Shown in pieces: positions 45,162 through 57,034 of a stretch of 64,000 bases of DNA; position 1 is the stretch's first letter; the number at the start of each line of letters is the position of its first letter. The DNA is from Micromonospora coerulea (GTDB lineage: Bacteria; Actinomycetota; Actinomycetes; Mycobacteriales; Micromonosporaceae), in contig NZ_JAEMUW010000006.1 of NCBI RefSeq assembly GCF_016598485.1, positions 62,001 through 126,000 of the forward strand. Direction: 5' to 3'. Made by a program: the position numbers and the translations under genes. The notes under the pieces were generated by a model that had not been told where the DNA came from, searched no databases, and saw only the letters and a list, made by a program, of their open reading frames with translations.

Positions 45162-46109
45162 TCAGCCGAGGGTGGCCAGCCGGGACGGGGCGACGTTGCC
45201 GCCGCTGAGGACCAGGACGGTCCGGTCGCCGGGGGCCACCTCGACCAGGCCCGCGCGCAGCGCCGCCAGGGTCACCGCGGCGGCCGGTTCGACCAGCAGC
45301 TTCGTCGCGTCCACCAGGTCGGACCAGGCGCGCAGGATCGACTCCTCCGGCACCTCCACCACGTCGTCGACCAGCGCCCGGACGTGCGCCAGGGTGTGCC
45401 TGCCTGCGAACGGGGCGGCCAGGCCGTCGGCGACCGAGGCCGGTCGTACCGGCGGGTTGAGTGTGCCGGTGCGCAGGGCGTAGGACATGGCGTTCGCGCC
45501 GTCCGGCTCCACCCCGACGATCCGGGTGGCCGGGGACGCCTCCTTCACCGCCGCGGCGATGCCGCTGATCAGGCCCCCACCGCCGACCGGCACCAGGACC
45601 ACCGCCGGGGGTGGGCCGTCGGCCAGCAGTTCCCGGCCGATGGTGGCCTGGCCGGCGATCACGTCGGGGTCGTCGAAGGGCGGCAGCAGGTGGTAGTCAC
45701 GGTCGGCCGCGAGGCCCTGGGCGGTGTCCAGCAGGTCGTGGGTGAGGACCACCTCGGCGCCGAGCCGGCGGACCGCGGCCAACTTGCTGGGCACCGCGCC
45801 CGGCGGCATGCAGACCACGGTGGGCAGTGCGAAGGCGCGGCCGACGAAGGCCACCGCGATCGCGTGGTTGCCGGCGGAGAAGGCCACCAGCCCGGCCGGC
45901 ATGCCCTCGCGCTCGGCGCGGGCGAGCAGGGCGTTCGTCGCGCCCCGAGCCTTGAAGCTGCCCGTGTGCTGGAGGTTCTCCGCCTTCACCGAGACCTGGA
46001 GGCCCAGTTCCGCGCTGAGCGGGGGAGCCGCCAGCAGCGGGGTGCGGACCACCCGCCCGGCCAGCCGCCGCTCGGCCGCGGTGATGTCGTCGGGGGTGAT
46101 CAGCCGCAC
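45162..46109 (-). CDS. Threonine/serine dehydratase-like PLP enzyme
   Basis: 315 residues of fold-type II PLP enzymes. Lys in LQHTGSFKARGA forms the Schiff base, VPVGGGGLISG binds phosphate, and LSGGN contacts the ring. It lacks the C-terminal ACT domain of biosynthetic IlvA, so it is a catabolic threonine or serine dehydratase, or possibly a racemase. TAGGCT lies 6 nt before the GTG at 46109, implying a leaderless mRNA. It is convergent with the DUF2203 gene. Confidence 0.88.
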   Translation of the reverse strand: MRLITPDDITAAERRLAGRVVRTPLLAAPPLSAELGLQVSVKAENLQHTGSFKARGATNALLARAEREGMPAGLVAFSAGNHAIAVAFVGRAFALPTVVCMPPGAVPSKLAAVRRLGAEVVLTHDLLDTAQGLAADRDYHLLPPFDDPDVIAGQATIGRELLADGPPPAVVLVPVGGGGLISGIAAAVKEASPATRIVGVEPDGANAMSYALRTGTLNPPVRPASVADGLAAPFAGRHTLAHVRALVDDVVEVPEESILRAWSDLVDATKLLVEPAAAVTLAALRAGLVEVAPGDRTVLVLSGGNVAPSRLATLG

Positions 46110-46153
46110 CCCGGGAGCCTAGCCCGCCGGGCCACCCGGCCGCCCTCCGCGGG

Positions 46154-46831
46154 TCAGCCGGCGGCGGCGCCGGGCAGCACGTCGGCCGGGGACTCGGCGA
46201 CGGCGAAGACCACGACGTTGTCCCGGTAGTGGCCGCGCCGGCGGTCGAACTCGCCGCCGCAGGTGACCAGGCGCAGCTCCGGTCCGGGGGTCGGGCCGTA
46301 CACCCGGGCGGTGGGGAAGCGGTCCTTGGCGACGCGCAGCGTCCCGGTGACCCGGAACGGCAGCCACCGGTCGCCGCGCCGCACCTCGACGCGGTCACCG
46401 GGGCGCAGCTCGCCGAGGCGGGCGAAGACGGCCGGTCCCGAGCGCGAGTCGAGGTGACCGGCGAGCACGGCCGGTCCGGGGTCGCCGGGGGCCGGTCCGC
46501 CGCCGTACCAGCCGGCGCGGGCGAAGTCCGCCGGGGGGACGAGTGCGCCGGCCCGGTCCAGTCCGAGCAGGGCCAGCGGCGAGTCGACACCGATCCGGGG
46601 CACGCGTACCCGGTCGGGCGGTCCCTGGGGTCGCGACCCGGCGGGGGACGGCGGACAGTCGACGGCGCAGCCCGGCCGCCAGGCGGCGGCCGGCGGCGGG
46701 CCCCCGGTGCCGGCCAGCCCGACGCCGGTGCCGGCGGCCAGGCAGAGCGCCACGCCGGCCGCGCCGAGCGCCGCCCGCGATGCCCGGCGGGCGCGGTGCC
46801 GTCGGATCGCGGGGCCGGGCCCGGTGGTCAC
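46154..46831 (-). CDS. Class F sortase
   Basis: 225 residues: an N-terminal membrane segment (about 20-42), a Pro-rich linker and a sortase barrel. Catalytic residues: His in VLAGHLDS, Cys in RLVTCGGEF, Arg in HYRDNVVVF. Class F is the actinobacterial type that anchors LPxTG-like proteins to peptidoglycan. The GTG start overlaps the stop of the upstream DUF4397 gene (GTGA), suggesting that this protein is its partner or substrate. Confidence 0.9.
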   Translation of the reverse strand: MTTGPGPAIRRHRARRASRAALGAAGVALCLAAGTGVGLAGTGGPPPAAAWRPGCAVDCPPSPAGSRPQGPPDRVRVPRIGVDSPLALLGLDRAGALVPPADFARAGWYGGGPAPGDPGPAVLAGHLDSRSGPAVFARLGELRPGDRVEVRRGDRWLPFRVTGTLRVAKDRFPTARVYGPTPGPELRLVTCGGEFDRRRGHYRDNVVVFAVAESPADVLPGAAAG

Positions 46832-47685
46832 CAGGTGGTGCGCCGCCGGCGCAGGGCCACCCCGATCAGCGCGGCGCCCGCGAGCACGCCGCCGGCGACC
46901 ATCGCGTACGTCCCCGGGGCGCGGCCGGTCAGGCCGCCCGCGCCGGTGTCGACGCCCCCGGCGGGGACCACCGTGCCCCCGCTGGCGTCCTGCCGGAGCT
47001 CGGCGGTGAGGCCACCGCTGCGGGCGTCCAGCACCAGCAGCGAGTAGACCGCGCCACCGCGGAGGTGGACCTCGGTGTCCGTGCTCGGCCCGCTGCCGCC
47101 GCCCAGCCGCAGTCGCCAGCGTCCGGGCTGGACCTCGCGGTAGTCGGTGGTGGTGGCGAAGCGGACCGCGTCGGCGATGGTCGGCCCGTCGGCGGCGGCG
47201 ACGTCCACCACCGGCGCGCGTACGGAGGCCTGCACCACCCGCACCTTGGCCTGCCCGCCGGTGGGGGCGCTCAGGTCGTCGGTGAGCACCCGCAGTCCCA
47301 GGTCGGCGTGCCGGCCCACGCCCGCCACCGTGTACGCGGCCCCGGCCGCGACCGCAACCTCGGTGGTGAGCACCGGCGGCTGGTCGGCCGGGGCGCCCGC
47401 CCCGCGCATCGCCACCGCGTACCGCCCGGGGGGTAGCGGGAGGTACGCCGACACCACCCCGTAGCCGACGCCGGGGAAGACCCGCGGCTCGGCCGTGCCC
47501 GGCGCGGAGAGGTAGACGTCCACGGCCGGGGTGTCCGGGGAGAGGTGGGCCAGGCGTACGTACCCGACGGTGTCCGTGCCGGCCGCGGCCCCGGCCGGGG
47601 TGGCGGGTGCGGTCAGCGCGGCGCCGAGCAGCAGGGTGCCGGCGGCGGCCAGCAGCCGGCGCGGCGCGGTACGGAGCAGGTGCAT
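46828..47685 (-). CDS. Secreted DUF4397 protein with C-terminal membrane anchor
   Basis: 285 residues: signal peptide (about 1-33), DUF4397 beta-sandwich domains (VGYVRLAHLSPDTPAVDVYL; VRVVQASVRAPVVDV), then a Gly/Ala hydrophobic helix and RRRR tail, like a cell-wall sorting signal. No LPxTG is present; the nearest sequence before the helix is GLTGRAPGTY. CGGAGGC precedes the ATG at 47685. It is translationally coupled to the class F sortase. An 18-bp palindrome lies 46 bp upstream. Confidence 0.85.
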   Translation of the reverse strand: MHLLRTAPRRLLAAAGTLLLGAALTAPATPAGAAAGTDTVGYVRLAHLSPDTPAVDVYLSAPGTAEPRVFPGVGYGVVSAYLPLPPGRYAVAMRGAGAPADQPPVLTTEVAVAAGAAYTVAGVGRHADLGLRVLTDDLSAPTGGQAKVRVVQASVRAPVVDVAAADGPTIADAVRFATTTDYREVQPGRWRLRLGGGSGPSTDTEVHLRGGAVYSLLVLDARSGGLTAELRQDASGGTVVPAGGVDTGAGGLTGRAPGTYAMVAGGVLAGAALIGVALRRRRTTW

Positions 47686-47730
47686 GTCGCCTCCGGGGAG
47701 CGGGTCCGGTCGGGGTGGCCCGCAGTACAG

Positions 47731-47748
47731 GGTCCCGTCCACGGGACC
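47731..47748. promoter_or_regulatory. Perfect palindrome upstream of the DUF4397-sortase operon
   Basis: GGTCCCGT-CC-ACGGGACC, an exact 8-bp inverted repeat with a 2-bp centre, 46-63 bp before the DUF4397 start codon. The spacing suits an operator for a dimeric regulator or ECF-type control. It could also form a small hairpin. Confidence 0.45.
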
Positions 47749-47820
47749 GGGACGCAAGTGGCCCGTTCGGACGGTCGGACCGGTTGTCCGTCCACCCCGG
47801 ACCCGGGCGCCGCCGGCTCG

Positions 47821-48027
47821 GCCCGGTGCGTCACCCGCAGCGCCGCCCGCGCCGCCGGTTTCACCTTCGCCGACGTCCGGTCGGCCTTCCTGGGTCACCA
47901 GCTCTGCAGCTACGGCGAGAAGTGGCTGCACGCGTTGAACTACACCAACATCGGCATCTCGTACCACCCGACTGCCGCCGGCCAGTCCGGCGGCTACTAC
48001 CCGGTCTTCCGGAGCGTGGCCGGCTGA
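47821..48027 (+). pseudogene. C-terminal remnant of an SGNH/GDSL lipase
   Basis: In frame to a TGA at 48027, about 68 codons encode the C-terminal end of an SGNH hydrolase: FTFADVRSAFLGHQLCS (the FxGHxxC block), WLHAL, then ISYHPTAAGQSGGYYPVF, which contains the catalytic Ser/Asp-His-Pro region. No GDS nucleophile block, signal peptide or start codon with RBS is found upstream in any plus-strand frame. The N-terminal two thirds are lost, probably when the sortase/DUF4397 block formed. Its terminator (48038-48066) is still present. Confidence 0.65.
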
Positions 48028-48037
48028 CCGGGGCGCG

Positions 48038-48066
48038 GTCCGGGGCGGGCCGGTCCCGCCCCGGAC
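48038..48066 (+). terminator. Terminator hairpin after the lipase remnant
   Basis: Perfect 12-bp stem (48038-48049 with 48055-48066), loop CCGGT, 10 bp after the remnant's stop codon. Confidence 0.7.
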
Positions 48067-48074
48067 GCGCGCCA

Positions 48075-48097
48075 TTGTCGGACCCCGTCGCTAATCT
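48075..48097 (+). promoter_or_regulatory. Candidate PafBC-type (RecA-NDp) damage promoter
   Basis: TTGTCGGACC, 7 nt, TAATCT. The TTGTCRG part and the 17-nt distance to TANNNT match the LexA-independent DNA-damage promoter consensus of actinobacteria well. It lies 37 bp before the DUF4259 start codon. Confidence 0.5.
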
Positions 48098-48133
48098 CCG
48101 CTTCTTGACACGGGGAGCGGCAGCGGAGGAACG

Positions 48134-48547
48134 ATGGGCACCTGGGCGGCGGGACCGTTCGACAACGACACGGCGGCGGACTGGTGCGGCGAGCTGGACG
48201 ACGCCGCGCCGGAGCAGCGCCCGGCGCTCGTGGAGCGGGCCCTGCGGGCGGTCCTCGACGAGCCTGGCTACCTGGACTCCGACCTCGCCGTCGAGGCGGT
48301 GGCCGCGGCCGCCGTCGTCGCCGCCCACCGGCCGGGCGCGGCGCCCGTCAACTCGGCGTACGCGCCGGACTTTCTCACCGAGGGTGGGCGGTTGGACCTG
48401 CCGGACCGGTTCTGGCCGCTGGCCGTCCGGGCGCTCGACCGGGTGGTGACCGACGAGTCGGAGCTGGCCGAGCTCTGGGCCGAGGCGGGCGAGCCGAACG
48501 AGTTCCTCGCCGAGCTGGCCGTTCTCCGGTCCGCCCTGGCGGGCTGA
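48134..48547 (+). CDS. DUF4259 protein
   Basis: 137 residues with the family opening MGTWAAGPFDNDTAADW and an all-helical body (YLDSDLAVEAVAAAAVVAAHRPG ... LAELWAEAGEPNEFLAEL). Function unknown; such proteins are widespread in actinobacteria. GGAGGA precedes the ATG. It carries a candidate DNA-damage promoter. It is convergent with the glutathione peroxidase gene. Confidence 0.85.
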   Translation: MGTWAAGPFDNDTAADWCGELDDAAPEQRPALVERALRAVLDEPGYLDSDLAVEAVAAAAVVAAHRPGAAPVNSAYAPDFLTEGGRLDLPDRFWPLAVRALDRVVTDESELAELWAEAGEPNEFLAELAVLRSALAG

Positions 48548-48588
48548 GCCGGACGGAGCCGGCGCGGATCGCCCCCACCGGGCCGAGG

Positions 48589-49077
48589 TCAGGCCGGCAG
48601 GACCTTCTCGACGGCGGCGCGCAGCTCGGGGGCGTCCGGGGTCACCGTTGGGGCGAACCGGGCGGCCACCGTGCCGTCGGGGGCGACCAGGAACTTCTCG
48701 AAGTTCCAGCGGACGTCGCCGGTGTGCCCCTCGGCGTCGGGGGTGGCCTCCAGCTCGGCGTAGAGCGGGTGCCGGTCCGGCCCGTTGACGTCGACCTTCT
48801 CGGTCAGCGGGAACGTCACCCCGTAGTTGAGCTGGCAGAACTCGCTGATCTCGTCGGCCGTGCCGGGCTCCTGGCCGGCGAACTGGTTGCTCGGCACCCC
48901 GAGCACCGTCAGGCCCCGGTCGGCGTAGGAGTCGGCGAGGGCCTGGAGTCCGGCGTACTGGGGGGTGAGGCCGCACCGGGAGGCCACGTTGACCACCAGC
49001 AGGGCGCGGCCCCGGTACTGCGACAGGTCGGCGGGGCCGCCGGCGAGGGCGTCGATCTGGACGTCGAAAACGGTCAT
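48589..49077 (-). CDS. Glutathione peroxidase-family thiol peroxidase
   Basis: 162 residues. Peroxidatic Cys in VNVASRCGLTPQY (Cys in place of Sec), Gln in PSNQFAGQEPG, Trp/Asn in RWNFEKFLV. A second Cys in SEFCQLNYG is placed as resolving Cys, so reduction is probably by thioredoxin or mycothiol systems rather than glutathione. No signal peptide, so cytoplasmic. Divergent from the chitinase gene. Confidence 0.92.
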   Translation of the reverse strand: MTVFDVQIDALAGGPADLSQYRGRALLVVNVASRCGLTPQYAGLQALADSYADRGLTVLGVPSNQFAGQEPGTADEISEFCQLNYGVTFPLTEKVDVNGPDRHPLYAELEATPDAEGHTGDVRWNFEKFLVAPDGTVAARFAPTVTPDAPELRAAVEKVLPA

Positions 49078-49142
49078 GTCGCGAGGCTACGCGGTCGCCG
49101 GGCGGCCCCGACGGCGGCCGCAGAAATCGATGTATGCACATC

Positions 49143-49172
49143 TTGACGAAGTGATGACGGCGTGAGTAGCGT
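49143..49172 (+). promoter_or_regulatory. Predicted promoter of the chitinase gene
   Basis: TTGACG (49143-49148), 18-nt spacer, TAGCGT (49167-49172): a good principal-sigma promoter. Transcription should begin near 49179, placing the GGAAAGTTTCC site just downstream. Confidence 0.65.
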
Positions 49173-49187
49173 CTCAGCATCCAATCT

Positions 49188-49198
49188 GGAAAGTTTCC
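49188..49198. promoter_or_regulatory. Operator-like GGAAAGTTTCC upstream of chitinase
   Basis: A near-perfect palindrome (GGAAA-G-TTTCC) in an otherwise GC-rich region, located just after the predicted transcription start and 22 bp before the ATG, a typical repressor position. Related sequences occur upstream of the LPMO gene (52938-52959). Confidence 0.55.
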
Positions 49199-49220
49199 TA
49201 ACTGTTTGGGGAGACGCCAC

Positions 49221-50846
<1,626 letters not shown>

Positions 50847-50872
50847 GCCGAGCGCCGACGCACCACCCACAC

Positions 50873-50907
50873 GGCGGGGAGGGACCACGCACCGGTCCCT
50901 TCCCGCC
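50873..50907. terminator. Bidirectional terminator
   Basis: 14-bp stem with one G-T pair (50873-50886 with 50894-50907) between the chitinase stop and the convergent AraC-type gene. Confidence 0.8.
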
Positions 50908-50914
50908 CGCGTGC

Positions 50915-51907
50915 TCAGCCCCGGCCGGCCCGCTCGCGATGCTCCCGGGGTGAGAGCCCGTAGGTGGCCCGGAAGGCCCGGCTGAGGTGGGCCGGGTCGC
51001 GGAACCCGCAGCGGTTGGCGATCTGCCGCACGGTCAGGTGCCGCAGCCGCGGGTCGGCCAGGTCGCGGAAGCAGCGTTCCAGCCGGCCGGTACGGATCAG
51101 CGCGGTCACCGTCGTGCCGCTGCCCTCGAAGAGCCGGTGCAACGACCGGAGCGACAGGTGGTGCGCCTCGGCCACGGCGGCCGGCGTCAGCTCCGGATCG
51201 GTCAGCTGGCGCCGCACGAACGCCTCGACCCGGGTTCGCAGGCCGGTCATCCGCACCTCGACCGGCAGCTCCCGCTCGAGCTCCAGCCGGCGGGCCAGGG
51301 TGCCGGCGATCAGGTCCAGGGCGACCCGGTCGAGCTCCGGCGCGTCGGCCGCGGCGTACTGCTCGGGATGCGCGACGATCTGCCGCAGGAAACCGGCGAG
51401 CAGGGCGCCCATCCCGGTGTCGGCCGGGATCTCCGTCGCGAGCAGCGCGGTCACCCGGTCGGCCGGCAGGGGCAGGGCGGAGTGCGGCACCAGCGCGGTG
51501 ACCGTGTGCAGCGGGCCGGAGTGCGGGCCGTCCGGCCGGTGCGTGGAGGCGTGTGGGCGCACCGTGTCGATGAGGGCGAAGCCGGACGGAACGAGCCGGC
51601 CGCCCCGCCGTTCCTGCGACACCACGCCGTGGCCGGAGAGCGGCAGGGCGAGCTGGTACAGCTCGGGGTCCGAGCTGCGGATCATGCCCCGGGTACGGGT
51701 CAGCTCCAGCGACGGGTACCGCCAGACGCCGAGCCGGACCACGCCCAGGTCCACCGCGCGGGCCGAGGCGGTGAAGTCCGCGGCGTGTCCGCTGCTGATC
51801 CGGGCCGGCACCGACTCGCGCGCGACCAGCTCCTGCCAGAAGTCGAAGCGCTCCGCCGGCGGCAGCCCGGCGGTGTCGACCGAGGCCACGGCGAGTATGA
51901 GCGTCAC
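50915..51907 (-). CDS. AraC-family transcriptional regulator
   Basis: About 330 residues. The N-terminal AraC-binding-like domain (RFDFWQELV, typical of the NphR/FeaR subgroup; about 15-180) precedes a C-terminal double HTH (about 225-320: LSLRSLHRLFEG; IANRCGFRDPAHLSRAFRATYG). The GTG at 51907 is only 1-2 nt from GGGAGG, so the exact start is uncertain. It sits between chitinase and LPMO, so it may control them, but the palindromic sites there look more like repressor boxes than AraC sites. Confidence 0.85.
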   Translation of the reverse strand: MTLILAVASVDTAGLPPAERFDFWQELVARESVPARISSGHAADFTASARAVDLGVVRLGVWRYPSLELTRTRGMIRSSDPELYQLALPLSGHGVVSQERRGGRLVPSGFALIDTVRPHASTHRPDGPHSGPLHTVTALVPHSALPLPADRVTALLATEIPADTGMGALLAGFLRQIVAHPEQYAAADAPELDRVALDLIAGTLARRLELERELPVEVRMTGLRTRVEAFVRRQLTDPELTPAAVAEAHHLSLRSLHRLFEGSGTTVTALIRTGRLERCFRDLADPRLRHLTVRQIANRCGFRDPAHLSRAFRATYGLSPREHRERAGRG

Positions 51908-52047
51908 ACCTCCCAGGTGGCGGCGGGCCGGAAGTCCCGCCGTCGACCGCAGCCTAACCGGCGGCTCAGCGCGCCCGCCCGGGCCGGGTGGACGGGCTGT
52001 GGTGGGGGTGGCCGCCGGCCAGGTCGGGACGGTGCGGCGCCGGGTGG

Positions 52048-52917
52048 TCAGGCGGCGAGCCAGAGAGCCGGCACGTTGGGCGGTTCCCAGCCGACGAGCG
52101 ACGTGTGCGCCTGCCGGCACTGCCAGGTCCGCCCCGCGTAGCTGACCCGCGCGCCGATGGCGTAGGCGGTGTTCGGCGCCCAGGCCGGCGCCCCGGGCGT
52201 CGGCGTGCCCGACGGCGGCGGCGGGGTGGTCGGCGGTGCGGTCGTGGGCGGGGCGGTGGTGGTGGGCGGGGCGGTGGTCGGGCCGACTGCGCCGAACGTG
52301 ACGTCGGAGCAGGTGTAGAAGGCCTCCGGGCTGTCCGAGCGTTGCCAGATCGAGTAGACCAGGTGCCGCCCGGCCCGCTGCGGCAGCCGGGCGCTCATCC
52401 GGTACGCCCCGTCGGTCAGCGCCGGGTCGGCGGCGGTGTGGAACAGCTCCAGGTCAGCCCAGCGCAGTGGGCGGGTCGGGTCGTAGCCGTCCCGGGTGAC
52501 GTACAGCTCGAAGGTGCCCCGGTGCGGTGCGGTCGCCCGGTACGCGAAGGTCCAGGTGGCGCCGGAGGGGAGCGCCGTGGCCGGCCAGTCGGCGCGGGCC
52601 AGGTCGAAGCCGCGGTACTTGTCGCGGTTGGCGCTGCACAGGTGGCCGTCCGGAATGATCTGCCGGTGCCGCCCGGCCGCGTCGGCGATGTTCACCTCGT
52701 TCCAGTCGTAGAGAGCCTGGGTGCCGCCGGCCGCCACCGCCGCCCGGCAGGCGTCGGTGTCCGGCGACTCCGGACCCTCCAGGAAGCAGGCGTACGCCCG
52801 GCTGACCGGGGACTGCATGCTGCCGTGCGCGCCGGCCTGGCTGACCAGCGCCACGGAGGGGAGGATGGTGAGGCCGCCGACCGCCGCGACGGTCCGGGCC
52901 CTGCGGCTGCGGAACAT
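52048..52917 (-). CDS. AA10 lytic polysaccharide monooxygenase with CBM5/12
   Basis: 289 residues. The signal peptide ends AGA, leaving His31 as mature N-terminus; with the His in TAPHRGTFELY it forms the copper histidine brace. The AA10 domain (about 31-208) is followed by a Thr/Pro linker and a C-terminal CBM5/12 (WAPNTAYAIGARVSYAGRTW ...). It cleaves crystalline chitin oxidatively and complements the nearby chitinase. GAGGAGGA precedes the ATG. Confidence 0.95.
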   Translation of the reverse strand: MFRSRRARTVAAVGGLTILPSVALVSQAGAHGSMQSPVSRAYACFLEGPESPDTDACRAAVAAGGTQALYDWNEVNIADAAGRHRQIIPDGHLCSANRDKYRGFDLARADWPATALPSGATWTFAYRATAPHRGTFELYVTRDGYDPTRPLRWADLELFHTAADPALTDGAYRMSARLPQRAGRHLVYSIWQRSDSPEAFYTCSDVTFGAVGPTTAPPTTTAPPTTAPPTTPPPPSGTPTPGAPAWAPNTAYAIGARVSYAGRTWQCRQAHTSLVGWEPPNVPALWLAA

Positions 52918-52937
52918 GGATCCTCCTCGTTTCGTAA

Positions 52938-56086
<3,149 letters not shown>

Positions 56087-56099
56087 CCCGCCTCGCGTC

Positions 56100-56130
56100 C
56101 CGAGCCCGCGCCCACCCGGCGCGGGCTCGG
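56100..56130. terminator. Bidirectional terminator
   Basis: Perfect 13-bp stem (56100-56112 with 56118-56130) between the threonine aldolase stop and the convergent endonuclease IV gene. Confidence 0.85.
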
Positions 56131-56173
56131 CGCGTTCCGGCCGGGGCTGCCGCGCGGGGGCGGGGCGGGCTGG

Positions 56174-57034
56174 TCAGGGGTGCAGGCGCTTGAGGGTGGC
56201 GATGTCGGCGGCGTGGCCCTCGTGCTTCTCCGTGGGGGTCTCCACCACGATCGGGACGCTGGCGGTGGCCGGGTGGCGCATCAGCTCGGCGAACGCCGGC
56301 TCCCCGATGGTGCCCTTGCCGATGTTCTCGTGCCGGTCCCGGGTCGAGCCGCACAGGTCCTTCGAGTCGTTGGCGTGCACCAGCATCAGCCGGCCCGGCC
56401 CGACCGTCGCCACCAGCGTGTCCAGCGTCGCGGTCATGCCACCCTCCGCCGCCAGGTCGTGCCCGGCGGCCCAGGCGTGACAGGTGTCGAAGCAGACACC
56501 CAGGCCGGGGTGCCGGTCCACCGCGTCCAGGTACGGGCCGAGCTGCTCCACCCGGGAGGCCAGCGAGCGGCCCCCGCCCGCGCTCGGTTCGACCAGCAGC
56601 AGCGGGCCACCCGTCGCCGCCGCCTCGTCCAGCAGCGGCAGCAGCGCCTCCCGGACCTGCCGCATCGCCGCCTCCGCGTGCCCCGCGTCGACCGCGCTGC
56701 CGGCGTGGAACACCACGCCCCGGGCGCCGATCGCCGCCCCCCGGCGCAGCGCGTGCGCCAGGGTCTGCGCCGACCTCTCCACCGTCGCCGGGGTGGGGGA
56801 GCCGAGGTTCACCAGCAGGGAGGCGTGAATGTACACCGGCACGCCCCGCTCGGCGCAGCCGTCGCGGAACAGCACGTCCTGCGCCGGATCGCCCGCCGGC
56901 AGCGCCCAGCCCCGGGAGTTCGAGACGTAGACCTGCACCACCTCGGAGCCGGCCGCGTCGACGTACGGCAGCGTCGCCTTCGCCAGGCCACCCGAGGTGG
57001 GGGTGTGTGAGCCGATCGGCCGGTGCGCGGTCAC
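56174..57034 (-). CDS. nfo: Deoxyribonuclease IV (AP endonuclease)
   Basis: 286 residues, TIM-barrel zinc nuclease of base-excision repair. Seen: PVYIHASLLVNLGSP, VVFHAGS, LLVEPSAG, GVCFDTCHAWAAG, LVHANDSKD, RHENIGKGTIG and IVVETPTE, which supply the zinc His, Asp and Glu ligands. The GTG start overlaps the stop of the upstream kinase gene (GTGA, 57031-57034), tying its translation to the kinase. Confidence 0.93.
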   Translation of the reverse strand: MTAHRPIGSHTPTSGGLAKATLPYVDAAGSEVVQVYVSNSRGWALPAGDPAQDVLFRDGCAERGVPVYIHASLLVNLGSPTPATVERSAQTLAHALRRGAAIGARGVVFHAGSAVDAGHAEAAMRQVREALLPLLDEAAATGGPLLLVEPSAGGGRSLASRVEQLGPYLDAVDRHPGLGVCFDTCHAWAAGHDLAAEGGMTATLDTLVATVGPGRLMLVHANDSKDLCGSTRDRHENIGKGTIGEPAFAELMRHPATASVPIVVETPTEKHEGHAADIATLKRLHP

